Part shown: one piece after another, positions 1 to 15,082 of the stretch | Numbering within the stretch: position 1 is the first letter of the stretch | How the letters are laid out: each line of letters opens with the position of its first letter | Assembly: GCF_050436995.1 (NCBI RefSeq) | Contig: NC_134755.1 | Location: 6,015,001 to 6,079,000, forward strand | Direction of reading: 5' to 3' | Length of the DNA: 64,000 nt | Source: Anticarsia gemmatalis | Taxonomy: Eukaryota > Arthropoda > Insecta > Lepidoptera > Erebidae | Position numbers and translations under genes: made by a program | Notes under the pieces: model-generated | The model's database searches: none | What the model saw: the letters and a program-made list of their open reading frames with translations, nothing else | What the model was told of the DNA's origin: nothing

Positions 1-3000
1 CTTTATTGCATTTTTTCACTGTTAGTAATATTTTTATGAGAAAAGTAATTATTTTATTTTCTACATTACAGAAATACCTGTAAGCGTGCCCGGATACACT
101 ACCGTGCCAGTTTATCACTTGAATTATTTTCACTGGGAATTCGTGTGATATAATAAACACGTTGCACTTCGAGTAGAAATAAGTTCGTGAGTAATATCTT
201 GTCTGTACTAAACCGTTGATATAATACAAGGAAATGGCTAGTACAACAGTAAACAAAGCTATGGGAAACGTACGGCGCTGCGCCGCGGGCGCATCTAATC
301 GATAAACATTAACCAATTGCATTCCTGCCCGCGGCGCATGCGCACCGCCCTTTACCTACACAGGCATAGTAGATACCATTACAAGAATTAATTCAAACAC
401 CATTTACTTATCAGTTTAAGTATCGCGTTATCGCAATAAATGCAAATAAAGTTATTTGTTTGATTTACAATAAATCAGTAAGCGTTCGCTACTTGTATTA
501 AACAATTATTGGGTGTGCAAATAATCGTTAGTCATATAGATATTGATGTTGTAACACCTACATTGTCGATATCTAGATTGTACCTATAATTCTACTGACT
601 CAAGCGATTACAATTAAGTGGAAACATTTATAAAATATACAGTTATTTTATTCGGATGATTTGATGTTAGTTATACTAGATCATCTACTACATAATTTTT
701 AGATTTGAACGCGTCGGTAGATAGGTATAAATAAGTATAAAATTTATATTCTAAAAATATCTTTTAATTTTGCACCATCGATTAAGTACAACAGACTCAA
801 CTTAACAGGACGAATTTCTAATCGACCAATAGTTATAATATAAGAACGCACCATAACCCGGATATTGTTATACAAGTGACATTGTCCTACCGATACAATA
901 GTGTTTATATTGAGTGGAAATGTGCAAGTTTTCCGTCAGTAATTGGCAGTGGTTTTGTAGCCTAATGATAGCGTTCCGATAGTACCGCAAACCACGTGCA
1001 ATGGGAACCACAGACGAGGCGAGGTCTTACTGATAGCGAGTAGTTAACAAAAGTTGATAAAAGAAAAGATGACGTTTTTTCTTATAAAATGCCATTTTTA
1101 AATCGTGTTGTGGCCAATTAAAATAATATCCTATAACATCAGGTTGTAACATTTTACAACCAGATAAATATATTAATGTGTCATAAGTTTTTAAACAGTC
1201 TAGGTTTAAAATAAACGCAGCTTTCAGGAAAAAGTAAAGTAAATAAAATTAATGCTTTTTATGTTTCGAAATAAACCAACCAAGACTTTAAATAGAACCA
1301 ATCATCAATAAGTTAATTATGTTGAATGAATGCAATAAATTACTAAATTTATTCATTGCAGTCCCTCTATTATTGCAGGTAATAAAATATTTGTCGTAAT
1401 ACTTGTTTTTACTACACGTTTAATAAGTTTTGGTCCATTCATAAAGTATTAAATATTAAATGTACAACTTATTATAAATATTATATATAATGTATGCGTC
1501 AGAACAATCCTAATCTAAATTATGATAATATAGGTTTATACATTATGTATATGTGGTTTATAAAATTATACAAAACATTAACATCAATGTATATATGTAT
1601 ACGTGACCATTAGATTATTGTACATAATATTATCTGTAATTCTTCCAGTTCCGGCTTTTATTAAAAACTAGTTTTTAACCGCGAGTTCGCCCGTCAAAAA
1701 TGATATTTTCAGGGATAAAATTAACCATAGTCAAATTTAACATTTAACATTTTATGAAGAATCCGAACCTTTAATACCCTTCCTGACACTACATACTACG
1801 CAAACTACATAAAAAAACGCTTATATTCCTCTATCTCTGTGTAAAATAGACAAACATAAAGACTGGCTTTGAGGATTAGGATTGAACAAAAAGTATTATA
1901 TAAAGATTTAGACCGAACGTCATAATATTTCAAGGTACCATATGGAACGTCTCTTGTACAACTCCCAATCTACTTATTCCCATTAATGTGTGCGTGCAAT
2001 ACGAAAAATAAGTTGTTATTTCCTTAATAGACTTATAGGTAAGTACACAATGTAAATCATTCATAAATATTAGTTTCTGTACATTTAACAACTTAATGAC
2101 TTGTGTTATGGGATGAAAAAAAATAATGATTGTACCAAAGGGCCCATTTCGCGTGCTTCGGACGATGAAGGCTTAAGTTTATTTGATTTTCTCACGCAAT
2201 TCTTGAAGCGTTATTACAATACGCAATAATAATATTATTATTAGCAATATCCTTTATATTATAAATTGAAGTACATTTAAGGTATCGGTTACACAACCCG
2301 CTTACGCTTGCAATCATACCACGGCCTCACTATAACAAGCAAAATGCCGTTTCATCGTTTTAAAATATTTATTATTATCATTATAACTTTACGTGGTTCA
2401 GCGTTTCGTACCATTGTTTAGAGCTCCCGTTATAAACGCTACTGTTTCTTATTGCATACAATTTGTGTATCTAACGTTTTCTTTGAGCAATTTGCGTAAA
2501 ATTTCAGAATTTCGCAGAAAAGTGACTACTGTGTTGTATCAATTCTATAGTTAGAAATTAGACTGGAAATAATATTAGACTTGTGCATGTGTACTACGCA
2601 AAATGCACGTAGAATGCTAAGAAGCCCGATGACGGATACGCATTAAATCTTTGCTTGTTCTTAAAGGAAATGAGCGTAACAATTGTAATTGTAAGACACA
2701 CTCCTTTGAACGATGTGTTATTATTATGCATGAGGATAATTTACATTTTCCTGTTAAAAATCCCTGCACAATAACATTTCTATTGATGAGTAAAATTGTA
2801 AAATAGGTACCTAAAATCTGTTCATTGAGTCCATTCGTCGAACAATTGTGTACAATTTAGTCATAGAAGCCATTCATCATCGCTGTGGTATATAATCAAA
2901 AAGTAACTTAAAACGCAGCAAAAAGTTAACAATGTGAATATTGTAATAACCTGTAAGTTACGTTTGAGGATAAGTTCAAATTGCAGATTTAGTTAAAGAT

Positions 3001-3065
3001 GCTTTAAAGCAACTTATTAATTGCTGGATTGACCAAAAATATGCTATGTAATGCCTACTTTTGTA

Positions 3066-3150
3066 TGGCTGTAAACTCCGAAATCACGGACTCAAGGCCT
3101 AATCCCTCGTCTGGAAAAGGACTCTTGCCCAGCAGTAGATCAGTCAAATG
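3066..3150 (+). mobile_element. decayed retroelement tail (lepidopteran SINE/LINE-like)
   Basis: The block contains CACGGACTCAAGGCCTAATC, then CTCGTCTGGAAAAGGACTCT and TGCCCAGCAGTAGATCAGT. The pattern of a sentence-like GACTC..GGCCTAA..CCCAGCAGT block, with GC content above its surroundings, matches a family of interspersed repeats I recall from moth genomes, usually ending …GCCCAGCAGTGGGACAGT. No tail or target duplication is clear. The assignment rests on memory of the motif. Confidence 0.5.
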
Positions 3151-6100
3151 TTAAAAAAGACTCAGGAATATACTAAAAGGTTACAATATTAGAAGCTAGA
3201 TCAATTGCCAACAGTTTTTCACGTAGGTGCTACATTTAACGCCGACATAAAGAAAATCAGCAGTCGCGATGCCTTTTCCAAGCTTTACAAAAACTTTATT
3301 ATGTAAACTCGCCGGCAACATGCATGTTTTTATTTCATAATCCATTACATGCGTACATTATGTTTGTTTGCATAATTGACTTAATGAATCATAGTGCTTT
3401 TTTGTTTATTTACGTCTTAATTATAATCCGAGCCAGCTGGTTCGGGTTCGGACAAATGTGTGATTTCAATTATGCAGTAGTTGATATAAAATCTGTCGTG
3501 TTGGCTTTCGTGGCGATTGACACACGTTTTAAATCGGGATTTCTTTGATGAAATTTAAATGTGAAAGAAATTAAAAATATATCTTTCATCACTTTTTGAA
3601 TAGTGTCAAAAATTGGGATGATTTAAATAGATAGATTGACGATGGAAAATAGCATGCACAATGAAAGTACATATCTACATACTCAACAGCAATTACAAAA
3701 TTGGTTACTTCAAATGTCCCTGCGATATTCAATCATTTTTCACAGTCTCAGTAGGTATAACAATATCATAAATTGGAAACTGTAAACAAATCCTACCATT
3801 TCTAGTGATTTTAATACACGGTGATCATCGGTAATCGATCAATATGGCATGCTTTAACAAATATGTTATTACTGTGCGTGGTTAAAGCGATAACAATACA
3901 ATACTTTTTGCTACTGCAGCCTAGCTTATCGTCTGAACGAAAGTAGAGCAAAAAATCTATATTGATCTATGAGTCCATTGATCTCTCACCTTAGAAAGCT
4001 TTGCATATGTAGTTTAATATGACAAACAGTTTTATAGCCAGCATAAGCCATACTGTATCAAATATATTAATTATTTTGTTGGCTTTAACACTTATAACTT
4101 CAGAAATATAATGTTTAATAAATATCATTTACCCTTTTTATAGGGACAGAAGTAGGTTGATTGGCAAATTGGCTTCGCTTATCACTGCCAGGAAAGCAAA
4201 TGAAACATACATAAAAATCGTATTAGCATTTTGCTAAGCCGAAATAATAATATTAAAAAATCTGTTATCTAGATTCTAGACCAGCGAATAAAGTGTTTTG
4301 TTCTAGTTTCCACTACCTCTATAAATATTGTTGCCTACGTCTATTAGTAGATCTCTAGACAGCTAGTTTTTTATTTGGCGCCATATAACCCAGCGAAATT
4401 GAAGTCTGCGAAAATCAATTCGGCTTCGTTAGCTGCGTTTTATTTTAACTGTGCTGTGTATAATGTAGCATTCAATATTCCACTCATAGTTCACACCTAC
4501 CATTAACTGTTATACGTAAAGCTGCATACACATACACACTCAAACACGATCATCCATCACAAATGTTTGGTAACATTGATGATACCTTCCATTTATGCGA
4601 ACTTGTTCCACCTTTTTCAAAAGTTTGTTTATTTGTATTGTGTTCCCTTATAAACTGTTTATGGAACTCATGTTCTATTCATCATTAGTCGATATTTACG
4701 AACGTTTTCCAGTGATTCATACATATAAAATAGGATTTTATTATTATGTGTATTGAATATCGATATAAAACATGATTACAATATCATATCAACGTGCATA
4801 AACAGTTAGATGAGGATAATGGTTACTTAACAGTTAAAAGGGCAAAATCAACGGAACCAAATGTACTCGTATTCAGCAGTGCGTACACTCACCTAAATGC
4901 CTAGTAATTTTCACAGTTAGTGACAGTCGGTACACATTTGTTTAAAGCCGTAATGAGTGGGTAGTGGTAATGCAATAAAAATATTCTCCACAACAAAGAA
5001 AAGTACAATAACAAAGCAAGTGAACTATTGACCGAGAGTGATTGCCCATCATTAGTGACGCCGGATGAGTGCAGGTGGGTGTGGTCGGATACCATATTGC
5101 AATTGATTGATGGTATAATTCTAACATAATTGTCGTACAACGATTGGTCACGACGCGCGTTACTTGGAACCGCCTCGAGGCGACTGCTGTTACGTAGATA
5201 GGTTTCCAATAAAGCTAAGAACATATTACCGTCAAGCTGTATTCTTGTGTCATTATCTTCAGGATTGAGGAAATTTCCCTGCCAATAGCGAATATTGCTT
5301 CTTGACTTTTGGTCTTAAAAAGGGTTATTTTACTGAGAGACACGATCAGTTCTAATGATACAATTTTATAAATATTCTCCTCCACTAGAACCTACACACA
5401 ACCGATACCTATTCTGTATATTTTATATTGCATAATATTATTGACTTCTACTTTGTTGTCTTTCCAGTGTGTTAATTTAAATCGCTGCAAATTGTTACCC
5501 TTGATACTTGTAACAACAGATCGCGATGCAGATTGAGCATCCATTAGTTGTCTTAAGTCACCCACAGTGAGACAAAGTGATCTATGCTAAGCCACTCCCT
5601 TTTCCACTATGCTATGGGATATCGTCATTCTCAGTAACCACTCCTACCTCCGTATTTATTACCCACCATTTTATTGATTAGTACATAAGCTTCGTGTGGC
5701 TCTATTACGCATTTTGATTTAATTACGATTAAGGTGATATCATGCTAATTTATTATAATAGCTTGATTTTGTGAGGTAGGGCTGAAACTGCTGGAATACC
5801 TAGTGTATAATTAGGCATAAATAAACGATTGAAGAACTTACCTTCGTAAATATCAATCCTTAGTACAAAATAACAACTTCTTTTCATTGCCGGGAAATAA
5901 TGTTTATCATAGAGTTATCTCGGCTTATTGCCAGAGCGAGCTAGATACATATTAATATCGTATTAATATTAATAAATTTCTATTTATATTTGTGTATGAA
6001 GGAATAGAGGAAACTCGCAGAAAGTATGAGCCGTTTATCGTCCCACGCACATCGTAAATGTTATCTGAAAACTTTCGGGTCACCGTGGAGCAACAGATGA

Positions 6101-9100
6101 GCTGTTTTACTATGGTATGTACCTATTTCATGAGTAACGAAATTGTACTATACGGCTCTCTCGATGTCAAAATACTTACATATCTTTTTTCATACTATCT
6201 TTTACATTAAGGAAACATCAGACAGGAAAAGAAAGAAAATCTAGCAACCATCAAACAAAATAACGCGCGCGAACAAATCACATTAAACTATAACGAAGAC
6301 TAATACCGTTTGATACATTTTGGGACGAATAAAACATTCGAAAACCTTGCTTCCGGATGATATCAAAATAGTTTCCGTAAAATATGCAGTTCTGAATTTA
6401 TTTTAAAGTCTTGCAACGTGGCCAAGATTGCTTAATCTACAACATTTCAAGAATGCAGATAAAAAATCGAGTGTCGACAGAATTTATACGGAATTTTGAC
6501 TATAAATCAGACCGTTATAGTATTGGGTGATGTAAAAATAAACGAAAATACAAGATGCAGTTTGTTAAAAATCTCCTCAAGCTTTGATCCGCTATGTTAA
6601 CGTATCAGCAATCGTAAAAATAAATGAGCCGGTGCTATTTCTTTGTGAAACAATTGTAAAATTGAGTTATCGTTATTGTCTACTCATGCCTTTATACCAT
6701 AATGGGAGAGAGATAAAATGATCAATCTGTAAGAACAGTAGACTTACGGGACAGACAATGACTTACTGTAAGCGCAACTAACTATTGATAAATAAATCAG
6801 TTCGTAATTTAATAACTTAACGAGCTCCAATGGATGTTAGTCACGACCTATGATTACTTAATTGTTTAAAATGTCTGTATAAACGCGACTCAAACGGTAA
6901 ATCGTAATAATATTTTCAGCCGTTTCTTAGAATACAGATGGTTTATGTTATTGTACTTCTTATGACTAATATTATAAACTCAGATGTTTTAATAAGAAAT
7001 TTCAGAAGCGACACAATTAAATAGCTTTAGCTACCAGCCTGATGATTTAATTTCTATTCGTGTAATGCGAAATCCATTTCTTGAAATTATTTTATTATTG
7101 TCAAGTAAAGCAAGTAACCTTCCAATAGAAAATAAGGAAATGGCGGTCCACAATTATGAGACTAGACCTGATTTAGAATAGAATTATGGGAGTAAGGCTC
7201 GTTTTTGTCGTAACAAACGTCGTAGTCGCAGAAGACAATGTAGTAATGATACCGACGTTAGTGTAGAGCGGGCCACGACCCGTGACCCGCGGCCGCCGGA
7301 CCGAGACCAATCCGATCAACCTCATTACCGGCACAAATGCACTGCTCTACTGCACCACAATGTATGTAGAAAATAATGAAAATTAAATCATATTATGTGA
7401 GAAAACCAGAAACTTTTTTAATGAGAAAGTTTTTAATTACAAAATCGCGTGCAAATTAATTTGATTAGACATAAATTCGTTCACGTGGTTACTTCCCTTT
7501 TTTATAATTTCTTGTGGTATTTTACTTAATTAAATTACTAGTGCTTCGACTACTAGTACAACGTTCTTTATTACGTGTTTATACTCAGGGCTCTTGCTGC
7601 ATTTTTTTAAGTTTCATTCACAATGGAAAACACTCATTCATTAAGCATGTTCAGCTGTTCGTTGCGTTTAAAATGTATTTATTCTTCGTTGTATCGTACG
7701 AAAGCATCCGCTGAAGTCATTTGTCTCTATCATGCAATTTGCATTTAAGTTTGTTTACACGGGCAAAATATTGTGGGAGTCAACAATGCGTGTGTATGTA
7801 TGAGAGACGTTGCAATTAAGAATATTTCATATTTTATGTATAGTAAGGTGTTAGAAATCCGTTGTTTTTACGACAGTAACCTTAATTTTCTTTTTTATTA
7901 CATATGTCAACATTTAATTTTATCGCAGAAATACATTTAACATCATAGTGGAAGTACCTGAGCTTATTTATACAAGAACGTGCCTTTCGCGATGACGTCA
8001 CCTTATTTTGAATATATTCATGATCTATTGTTCCATCGAAAACTGATTGAGTAACCAAACATTAGGAAGTTGTAGCATTAGTCATAATAATAAAGATATT
8101 TTATACACAACTGTAAGTACACATGTTTGACTAAAACCTGTGTAAAACCTCTGTGTAAGGCATGCCATTCGGATGTTGTCACTCGCTTGTTTGTTGTTCA
8201 CACGTAGTCTAACGATAGAAGATAATCTATTTACAGATATAGACAAAACGTCCGTTATGATCTGGTGTCGAAGGCTACTGAACTATGACCTGCGGAGTAC
8301 CTCCGACCAACCCAATCAACCCACATTGCACATACACCACTCCTTGTTATTTCATGACAAATATGCGACGTAGTTCACTACATAGCTAATCTAATAACAT
8401 TTAAATTTTGTAACGCTCGATAAAATGACGAAAGGTATATGGAAATAGAAATTGAAAGAGTTCAATGAGTTCATTCTTCATTTGTCCAGATTTACACGGT
8501 GTAAAGATAAATGGAACGGATATTAGCGGCACACCCACACATGCGTTTAGTGCACATGTTATAGCTTAATATCACGGGCAATGCGTCGTAAGAAAACTTC
8601 ACTAAATTATACAAAGTAACGATGTCAGAGTAAAACACGGGGATGTAGGCGCCCACGCACGCTCGCAAATTTTGTGAACTAACTACTCTGGCGGAATTCA
8701 ATGACTTGAAGGCGATGCAAATGGTCAGCTTTTGTTTGCGTGAAAGGTGTTTTACTGTAAATACTAAAAACGGTAAAAGATACATAAATTAGGACTCGTA
8801 CATGCTGGCATTTAAGTGATCGGTGTCTTTTTAACAAAAGATTACAAATGGCTGAGGTTATGTTAGCATCAAAATGTCACGCAATATCGTGATTTAAAAT
8901 AAGACTTGAAAAATATATGGCAGCCACACCTTGAAATTAATTCTATTTGTGTTATTATAATGTTTGTATCGTATTTAATCAGCAGTTATCCAAAACTACT
9001 TAGGTCTGAGCTCTATTATTGCTATAGTAAAAAAATATTAAACATCCGGTCAAATAACGATTCGATTGTTTACGATACAAACTCATATTTTAATCAATTT

Positions 9101-12100
9101 GTCGTTTTTACTACGTCATTATAGCCAACTGCGGTACGCAAGGCCACACAAACGTCGAAAACTTTTTAAAAATGAAGGTTTAAATTTACGTCTCTCGTAC
9201 GAATCTTTGATGCTTTCGCCAAAGAATAAATAGCCACTAGACCTACCTAGACCAGACCGTTTGAGTTGTAACGAAATTTTTGCACAATATTCTATCTATT
9301 TAAAGAACGGGGAACATAAAACTTATAGAATTATTGACGGATAGCTAGAAATATTGCTAATCTAACATTCGATCTGATATTCTCGGCTGGTCGTAACCTA
9401 AACAAGTTTCTCGACGATGCAGTAGCGTGAATTGTTTAATCTTTTTGAAACACATTCGCGAGCTTTTACTGATGTTTGCACTCGCGAATGATAAAGCACA
9501 CACTGCTCGTGCCAGACATGTTTTCACTAAAACAATTCAACGATCCGGCTCGCTCGTAGGCAAATATAATTCTGTTTTACGTTCTTTCCTATTATAAGCG
9601 GCATTACAGCTGTATGTAACAACCGGACGATAAGATCGCGATAGTATTATTTGCGTAAATCTGCAATAATACTTAAGTATTAGCAAGTAATAACTAAGCA
9701 TTTGCAACGGTCAATGATTGGTTATTAATTACAATTATAACTATCTACATCTATCTATCAAATAACTAACCAATGGGTTACGACTATAAGTAGATGGTTA
9801 TACCAACAAACGATTATGGTATGCATATAAATGATACCACTAAAGCTATCAATAAAATTTCACAAAACTCCAAATAGCGTCGGGAACTGTTATCCACGTA
9901 CATTTTTACCAACAGAAACGGATTTTAACGGCATGAAAAGCTTTAAATTGTGTTTATGGAGATACTGGATTTTACTACCGAAACCGATCCAACGCATCCA
10001 AATACGTCTGTGTCATTGGCCTTTTAAATGGGCCATCAGTTAATTCACTATTCAATCGGATTTAACATTTCCCATCAAATAAGACAACAAAGGGCTTATA
10101 GAGCCACGAGTTTATGTGCAAACAAATATCTATTCAACAAAGACACGCTATACTCAATGTTATGCATTCTCGATGCGTTTAGTATAAATAGGTGAGCTTT
10201 TCTGAATCATAATGAAGTAGAATGCTTTCTTCTTTTGCGAAAGTAATGAAGGCGCGAAAGTAATCAAAGCGCCACTTGCAATTGTTAATCAATAGAGATA
10301 ATAAATACACTTCTAGCTAATGAGGATATTTGTTTTTTGAATTTGTTTCGAAATAGAAGTAAGGAAACAAACAGATGTCGGTGCTTTCTCTAAGATGGTC
10401 GATCAAGTAAGCACTGTTAGGGAGCAAAAAGCTGAAGTAACGGATCCCACCGATATGGCAGGATTTAATAACTCCTCCGTCCCTAAATGGCAAGACGCAG
10501 ATGCCGGCATCGCGCTGCGCTGATGTCGATTCTCTATCAAAGCTTTATTATAATGTATTGATATCACAGCATTATTAAGTGGCTGAATATAGAAGGGTAA
10601 ACCATTTTGAGATAAACTTCAGATAACAGTTTCGGTGATTTAAATATTGTTGATTGTGACTTACAAAATTTTATTCAGAGCTACTTTACAGTTCATAGTA
10701 GGTGGGCACTAATTACTTTATTTCATATTAACAGTCTCGATAGGTATACACTATTTAAATCTTCTTTTGAACATATATGTATACTGAAGTTAATGTCCTA
10801 CGCCAAATAATTGTGCAATACTATATTTATTACTAAACGATTAAATAAATAAGTACTTTATTCAATTCAAGTACTAACTGATTACGAAAACCGGCAAATT
10901 CATAAGCTAAATGTGCATACGATTTCCACACCAAAGACTCATAATTTCGTATAATAATCAGTGGGAATATCTGAGAATGCGTTTATATCATTTGAATGCA
11001 GTAGCGAGAATATCGATATTAATATTCGCATTGGCAAATGTGCGTATTTCATCGATATCGCTTACACCACTATGTGAACCTGTAGGACCAGAATGACTTG
11101 GTACTTTGTACCTAGTGGTCTATGATCGAGCAGCTTCATACGCCCCGTATGTGCTCAGCATATCATTTGCAACACCGACAATGCGGAAAAGAACATGTTC
11201 CGCATTAGGTTCGCATTTTTTCCTATAAAGGACTAGGAAAAGAATTAATTAGGTTGCTATCTATCTTGAATTTTATGTGCATAACGTCTCAATCATATGA
11301 ATAATTGTCACTGGAAATAGAATACAATATGTGATTTGTTTGCAACACGGTGAATAATATTATTGTGTGGGAAATATGCAGTTATTTATGTTCTTTTCTT
11401 GCTGATCTGAACCGGAACGGGGCCTGTCACACCTACTAGAAATTCGCACTAACGCTGAATACAAATGTTGAACGTTTCTGTCAAGACAAGTCATAAAATA
11501 AACTGATCACACAGAAGTAAATTAAACTAAACACCTCAATAATTATATTTAAGTAGACCCTGAATTTGCGCGTTTGACTAAAAACTAAATCTTGTATCAA
11601 AGAATTAAGAATTTACTATTTGTTTTAGCCATAAAGATGAACGTTATTGTTACAAAAGTAAAACATTTTAAGATATTAGTCACACCAGCATGCCAGCGAA
11701 CGTTCCAAAACTATTGTTTCGACAATGTGTTCGACATACGATTCGCATACTGCTAGCTCTATTTCTGGAATAGTTAACGTTTACTTTACGGCTCAGTTTT
11801 TGCGAGCGAATAAAACATTGATTGTATGATTTCCAATTGTAAAAACATTATTTCGAGAACTGGCAAAATATACCGCTTCCAGTAACCTATAAAATCATAC
11901 GCAGTTGCATCTGAATAGGTTTGTTTCTATGAACTCGTTCATATGACATTTATTTGCATCGTTAGAGGTTTTCATCATGATTCTGTGTACGTGACCGATG
12001 TCTTGAAGCGGTCGGAACTTTTGATCGGCAATCAATATCGTCCGCCGATCAATTTATCTTAAGATTTACGTCCACATTGTTGGATTCCTCGCAACTATAC

Positions 12101-13218
12101 CGATGGTCTGTGAGAAATAATACGTTCTCAAATATGAATATTCATGGTACTGAACAAACTAGTTGAATAAACATAGAAATCTTGACACTACAGTTGCGCA
12201 GGAACAAGCTACGAACGGAGACTTTTACATCGAATTGTATGAATTAGATGGTAAGGAAATTAATATTACTGAAGCCAAGCTGTTTCGGTTTCTCAGATTA
12301 ACACCTTATAAAATCCTTAATCGTTATTCGTATACACGAAATTATAATAAAATTCTATTAAATTATTCAGTGGCGGTGGTTCGTTAGATGATACCATATA
12401 AGGTAACTCAGACGAAGTGGATGGCGCCAACAATATATCACTATGAGTCAAGACACATCTCACTAAAATGTTTATTAGACTTCGAATGGCATTTTAAGAA
12501 GGTATTAGACCGTAAATATAAAAGAACAATGTTATAGATTTTTACATATAAATGCTAGCTATTGTAATCACATCAAAAAAGGCATATTAACTACCAAAAA
12601 TTGCGATGCAGATAACACCAACCGCGATAAGTAAATGAGATAACAAACATTGTTTTATATTACGTATTGAGTTTAATTCGAAGGAGGATGATGAATATTT
12701 AACTGCATATTTGTAGAATGTACCCGCGTGTTATATAAACAAACGGATGGGTAGTCAAATATTGAGAACGTGTATGCATTGAAAATATTTTCATAAGGTG
12801 CAATCAGACTTGGCACAACACGAAGAACGCTGTTATCCGATTTTAATAGTGAATCATTCGGTTCATTGAACTCGTTGCCTAAAAAGGAATTCTATACATG
12901 TACGTTTGCAAATGAGTGCGAATCTGTTACTTTATATGAATGAAGGATATTATTGAGGGTTAGTGCTGTCGTGCAGACAACTATAATCATTCCAAAGACG
13001 AGATAGCCCTGACATAAGTCACCAAATGTAGCAGGCTGCCAACCTTGTGTTTCTATTTGTATGACTAGCGCAGTGCACTACACTACTTGCGTTACAAACT
13101 AGTTATGAACGACAATTGAACGACAAGGAGAAATGCGAACAGTTCTCTTGGAGTAAGAACGAATGTTGTTTAGTAAGCGGTACTACTGGGCTTATACAAT
13201 ACAAGGATTTACCCCCGG

Positions 13219-13322
13219 TTTCTGAGTACATTTAGCGGTAGTTTATCCATTAAATAACGTTTTTTATACATGAGTTTTAACGCTATTGAATAGATAAACT
13301 ACCGCTAAATGTACCTCAGAAA
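13219..13322. mobile_element. MITE-like inverted repeat
   Basis: The left arm (13219-13247) begins TTTCTGAGTACATTTAGC and ends GGTAGTTTATC. The right arm (13293-13322) is its reverse complement except for one extra C. About 45 bases lie between. The motif ATTTAGCGGTAGTTTATC with CTCAGAAA ends resembles small palindromic repeats I recall from moth genomes. I see no clear target duplication. It lies in how intron 2. Confidence 0.55.
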
Positions 13323-14948
13323 GCATAGGTTATTGAGTCATATCCGCTTATCTACAAAAAGCTTGACAGATTTTTGGAAATTCTTAGATTTCTGACGAAA
13401 TTCTGCTAATATGCCAAGTAAAAAATTTGGACATAAAAAAATCGCAGAATCTATGTGACTGGCAGACAAGAGGTCATTGGTGTGATCTCATTCAGTTATT
13501 ATTAGATCAAATTTAATAGAATAAGAATACTTTCGTATTTATTTCAATTAGACATTTACAGGTACCGTACTAATTCGTGTAATTTACGGTACCTATTAAA
13601 ATCAATTTGCGTGCATAAATTTTTACAACTATTACTTACAGCGATATAAATTAATGGAATGAATGTTTACAAGCATACTATTACAAAAGTTCACCGTTAT
13701 AATTGATTGGTACATCTTTCATGTAATGTGTATAATTCAGGTATCCTGGCTGTGGACTACGCGAAGTGTCTGTTTATATCGACGTTCTTTAAACAGGTTA
13801 CTTATGCTTATGAGATTTATTCTTGACCAGTTAATAAATCTTTAACATTACAAAATTATTTGAAGTACTACATAAGAATCTTCCCGTCTCTAAAATAATG
13901 TTATAACAGTTATTTGTGCCTTTCTTGTAATAATCCGTTAGTTTATTCTATAAGCGTTCTTAGTCATTTCAAACACCGACAAAACAATGTTTACCTCATG
14001 ACAGTTGAATAATTAATGAGAGAACAATCGTTACAATGTTTACTTACAGAAAGTTCCCATTCATATTTTGATAAATTAGCTGTGAATGAATATGAGTCGC
14101 ATAAATACGAACCACTCGGTAAACGTTGAAGGAACACATCGTTAATGAATGTTAGGACAAAATGTTGAACTAAAAGTCGTGTGTTTATGAATATTTCGTG
14201 TGCACGCACTCAGCTGTAAATCAATGAATGCCGTTATAATATTATATGAAATTTGTTTAAATGTCAGTTTAGCAGATTGCAGTATGATGTCACGCCGGAT
14301 TATTTCGGATACGGTTGTATCACGCTCCGTAAATCCCCTCGCACGCAGTTTCTTGTCTCTCTAACTCTAAATCGTGGCAAATGCTCTGAATAAAATTATA
14401 ATGCAGTTGAAAGTTCCAATTGTTCTATTTCAAATAGCATTTATCAAACTAATACAATTCTATCACACGTGTTCTTCTTTGTATAAATCAAAGAAAACAA
14501 TCTGGAAAATATTTAGTGGTTCTCTCTATCCACAAAGTATCAAGAATACTAATGATTTATATGTAGTAGTTTTATAAGAAATGTGATTTCTAAGAACAGT
14601 CTGCACTAAAATTTCATAGGTTTTATGTAACTATCAGAATTACGAACAGAATTTTGAATAAAACAAAATTATAAGACAGAAACGTTTGACTAGATTAATG
14701 TGTGCAAAATTGTAATATGTCAAAACAGCTGACTTTTTGAAACGCCGTGTCTGCGAGTTAATTGCTAATTTAAAATCTCTCAAATGATCTCATGTATTAA
14801 TACATAGCTACAAATAATTTCTCATTTCCGACATTAGAGGGCAAACTAGTACGTCATTTTCATTCCCTTGACCTCAGTTGATTGGCTTTTCAGATAAATC
14901 TCAGAATCATTCGCTATAATAAGAGTAATTACATCATTAGGTACTTAC

Positions 14949-15082
14949 ATCTGGGTGTTCTTTTACTGGCACGTAAACTTTTTCTGTTAATGTGGTGACC
15001 ATGCCCTCTGCCTCTGGTAGCACGAGTGGTTCTTTCTTTACTCCATTTATTTGGAATAAACTCGCTCGCACTTTTGCTATTT
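14949..15082 (-). CDS. how: how exon 2 (end of QUA1, start of KH)
   Basis: Acceptor CTCCTCTTTCCAG precedes base 15082, and the donor is CCAGAT|GTAAGTACC (donor G at 14948). After the two split-codon bases there are 44 complete codons, IAKVRASLFQINGVKKEP to KVYVPVKEHPD. ASLFQINGVKKEP is near-invariant among Quaking/HOW proteins. The exon ends in phase 0 just before the GxxG-containing part of KH. An open frame on the other strand over the same bases is a shadow of this exon. Confidence 0.93.

Larger units (their letters stand above)
1..14948 (-). other. how: how intron 2 (5' part, at least 14.9 kb)
   Basis: The stretch lies downstream of exon 2 on the how strand. I looked on the minus strand for the next expected exon (FNFVGRILGPRGMTAKQLEQ and following) and did not find it, so the whole stretch is read as intron. 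It contains a decayed interspersed repeat near 3.07-3.15 kb, a MITE-like inverted repeat at 13.22-13.32 kb, a short GC-rich spot at about 265-350 and another at about 7265-7340. Otherwise it is AT-rich sequence with no supported gene. An unlinked plus-strand gene with very short exons cannot be excluded. Confidence 0.7.

Noticed and set aside
4901..5224. 107-codon minus-strand frame ending near a GTGAGT donor
   Set aside because: The peptide has no recognisable domain or codon bias and no partner exon, so chance is the simplest view.
1..14948. Search for how exon 3 (KH domain core)
   Set aside because: I found no minus-strand sequence matching the GRILGPRG or GKPNWEHL regions. The exon must be outside the window.
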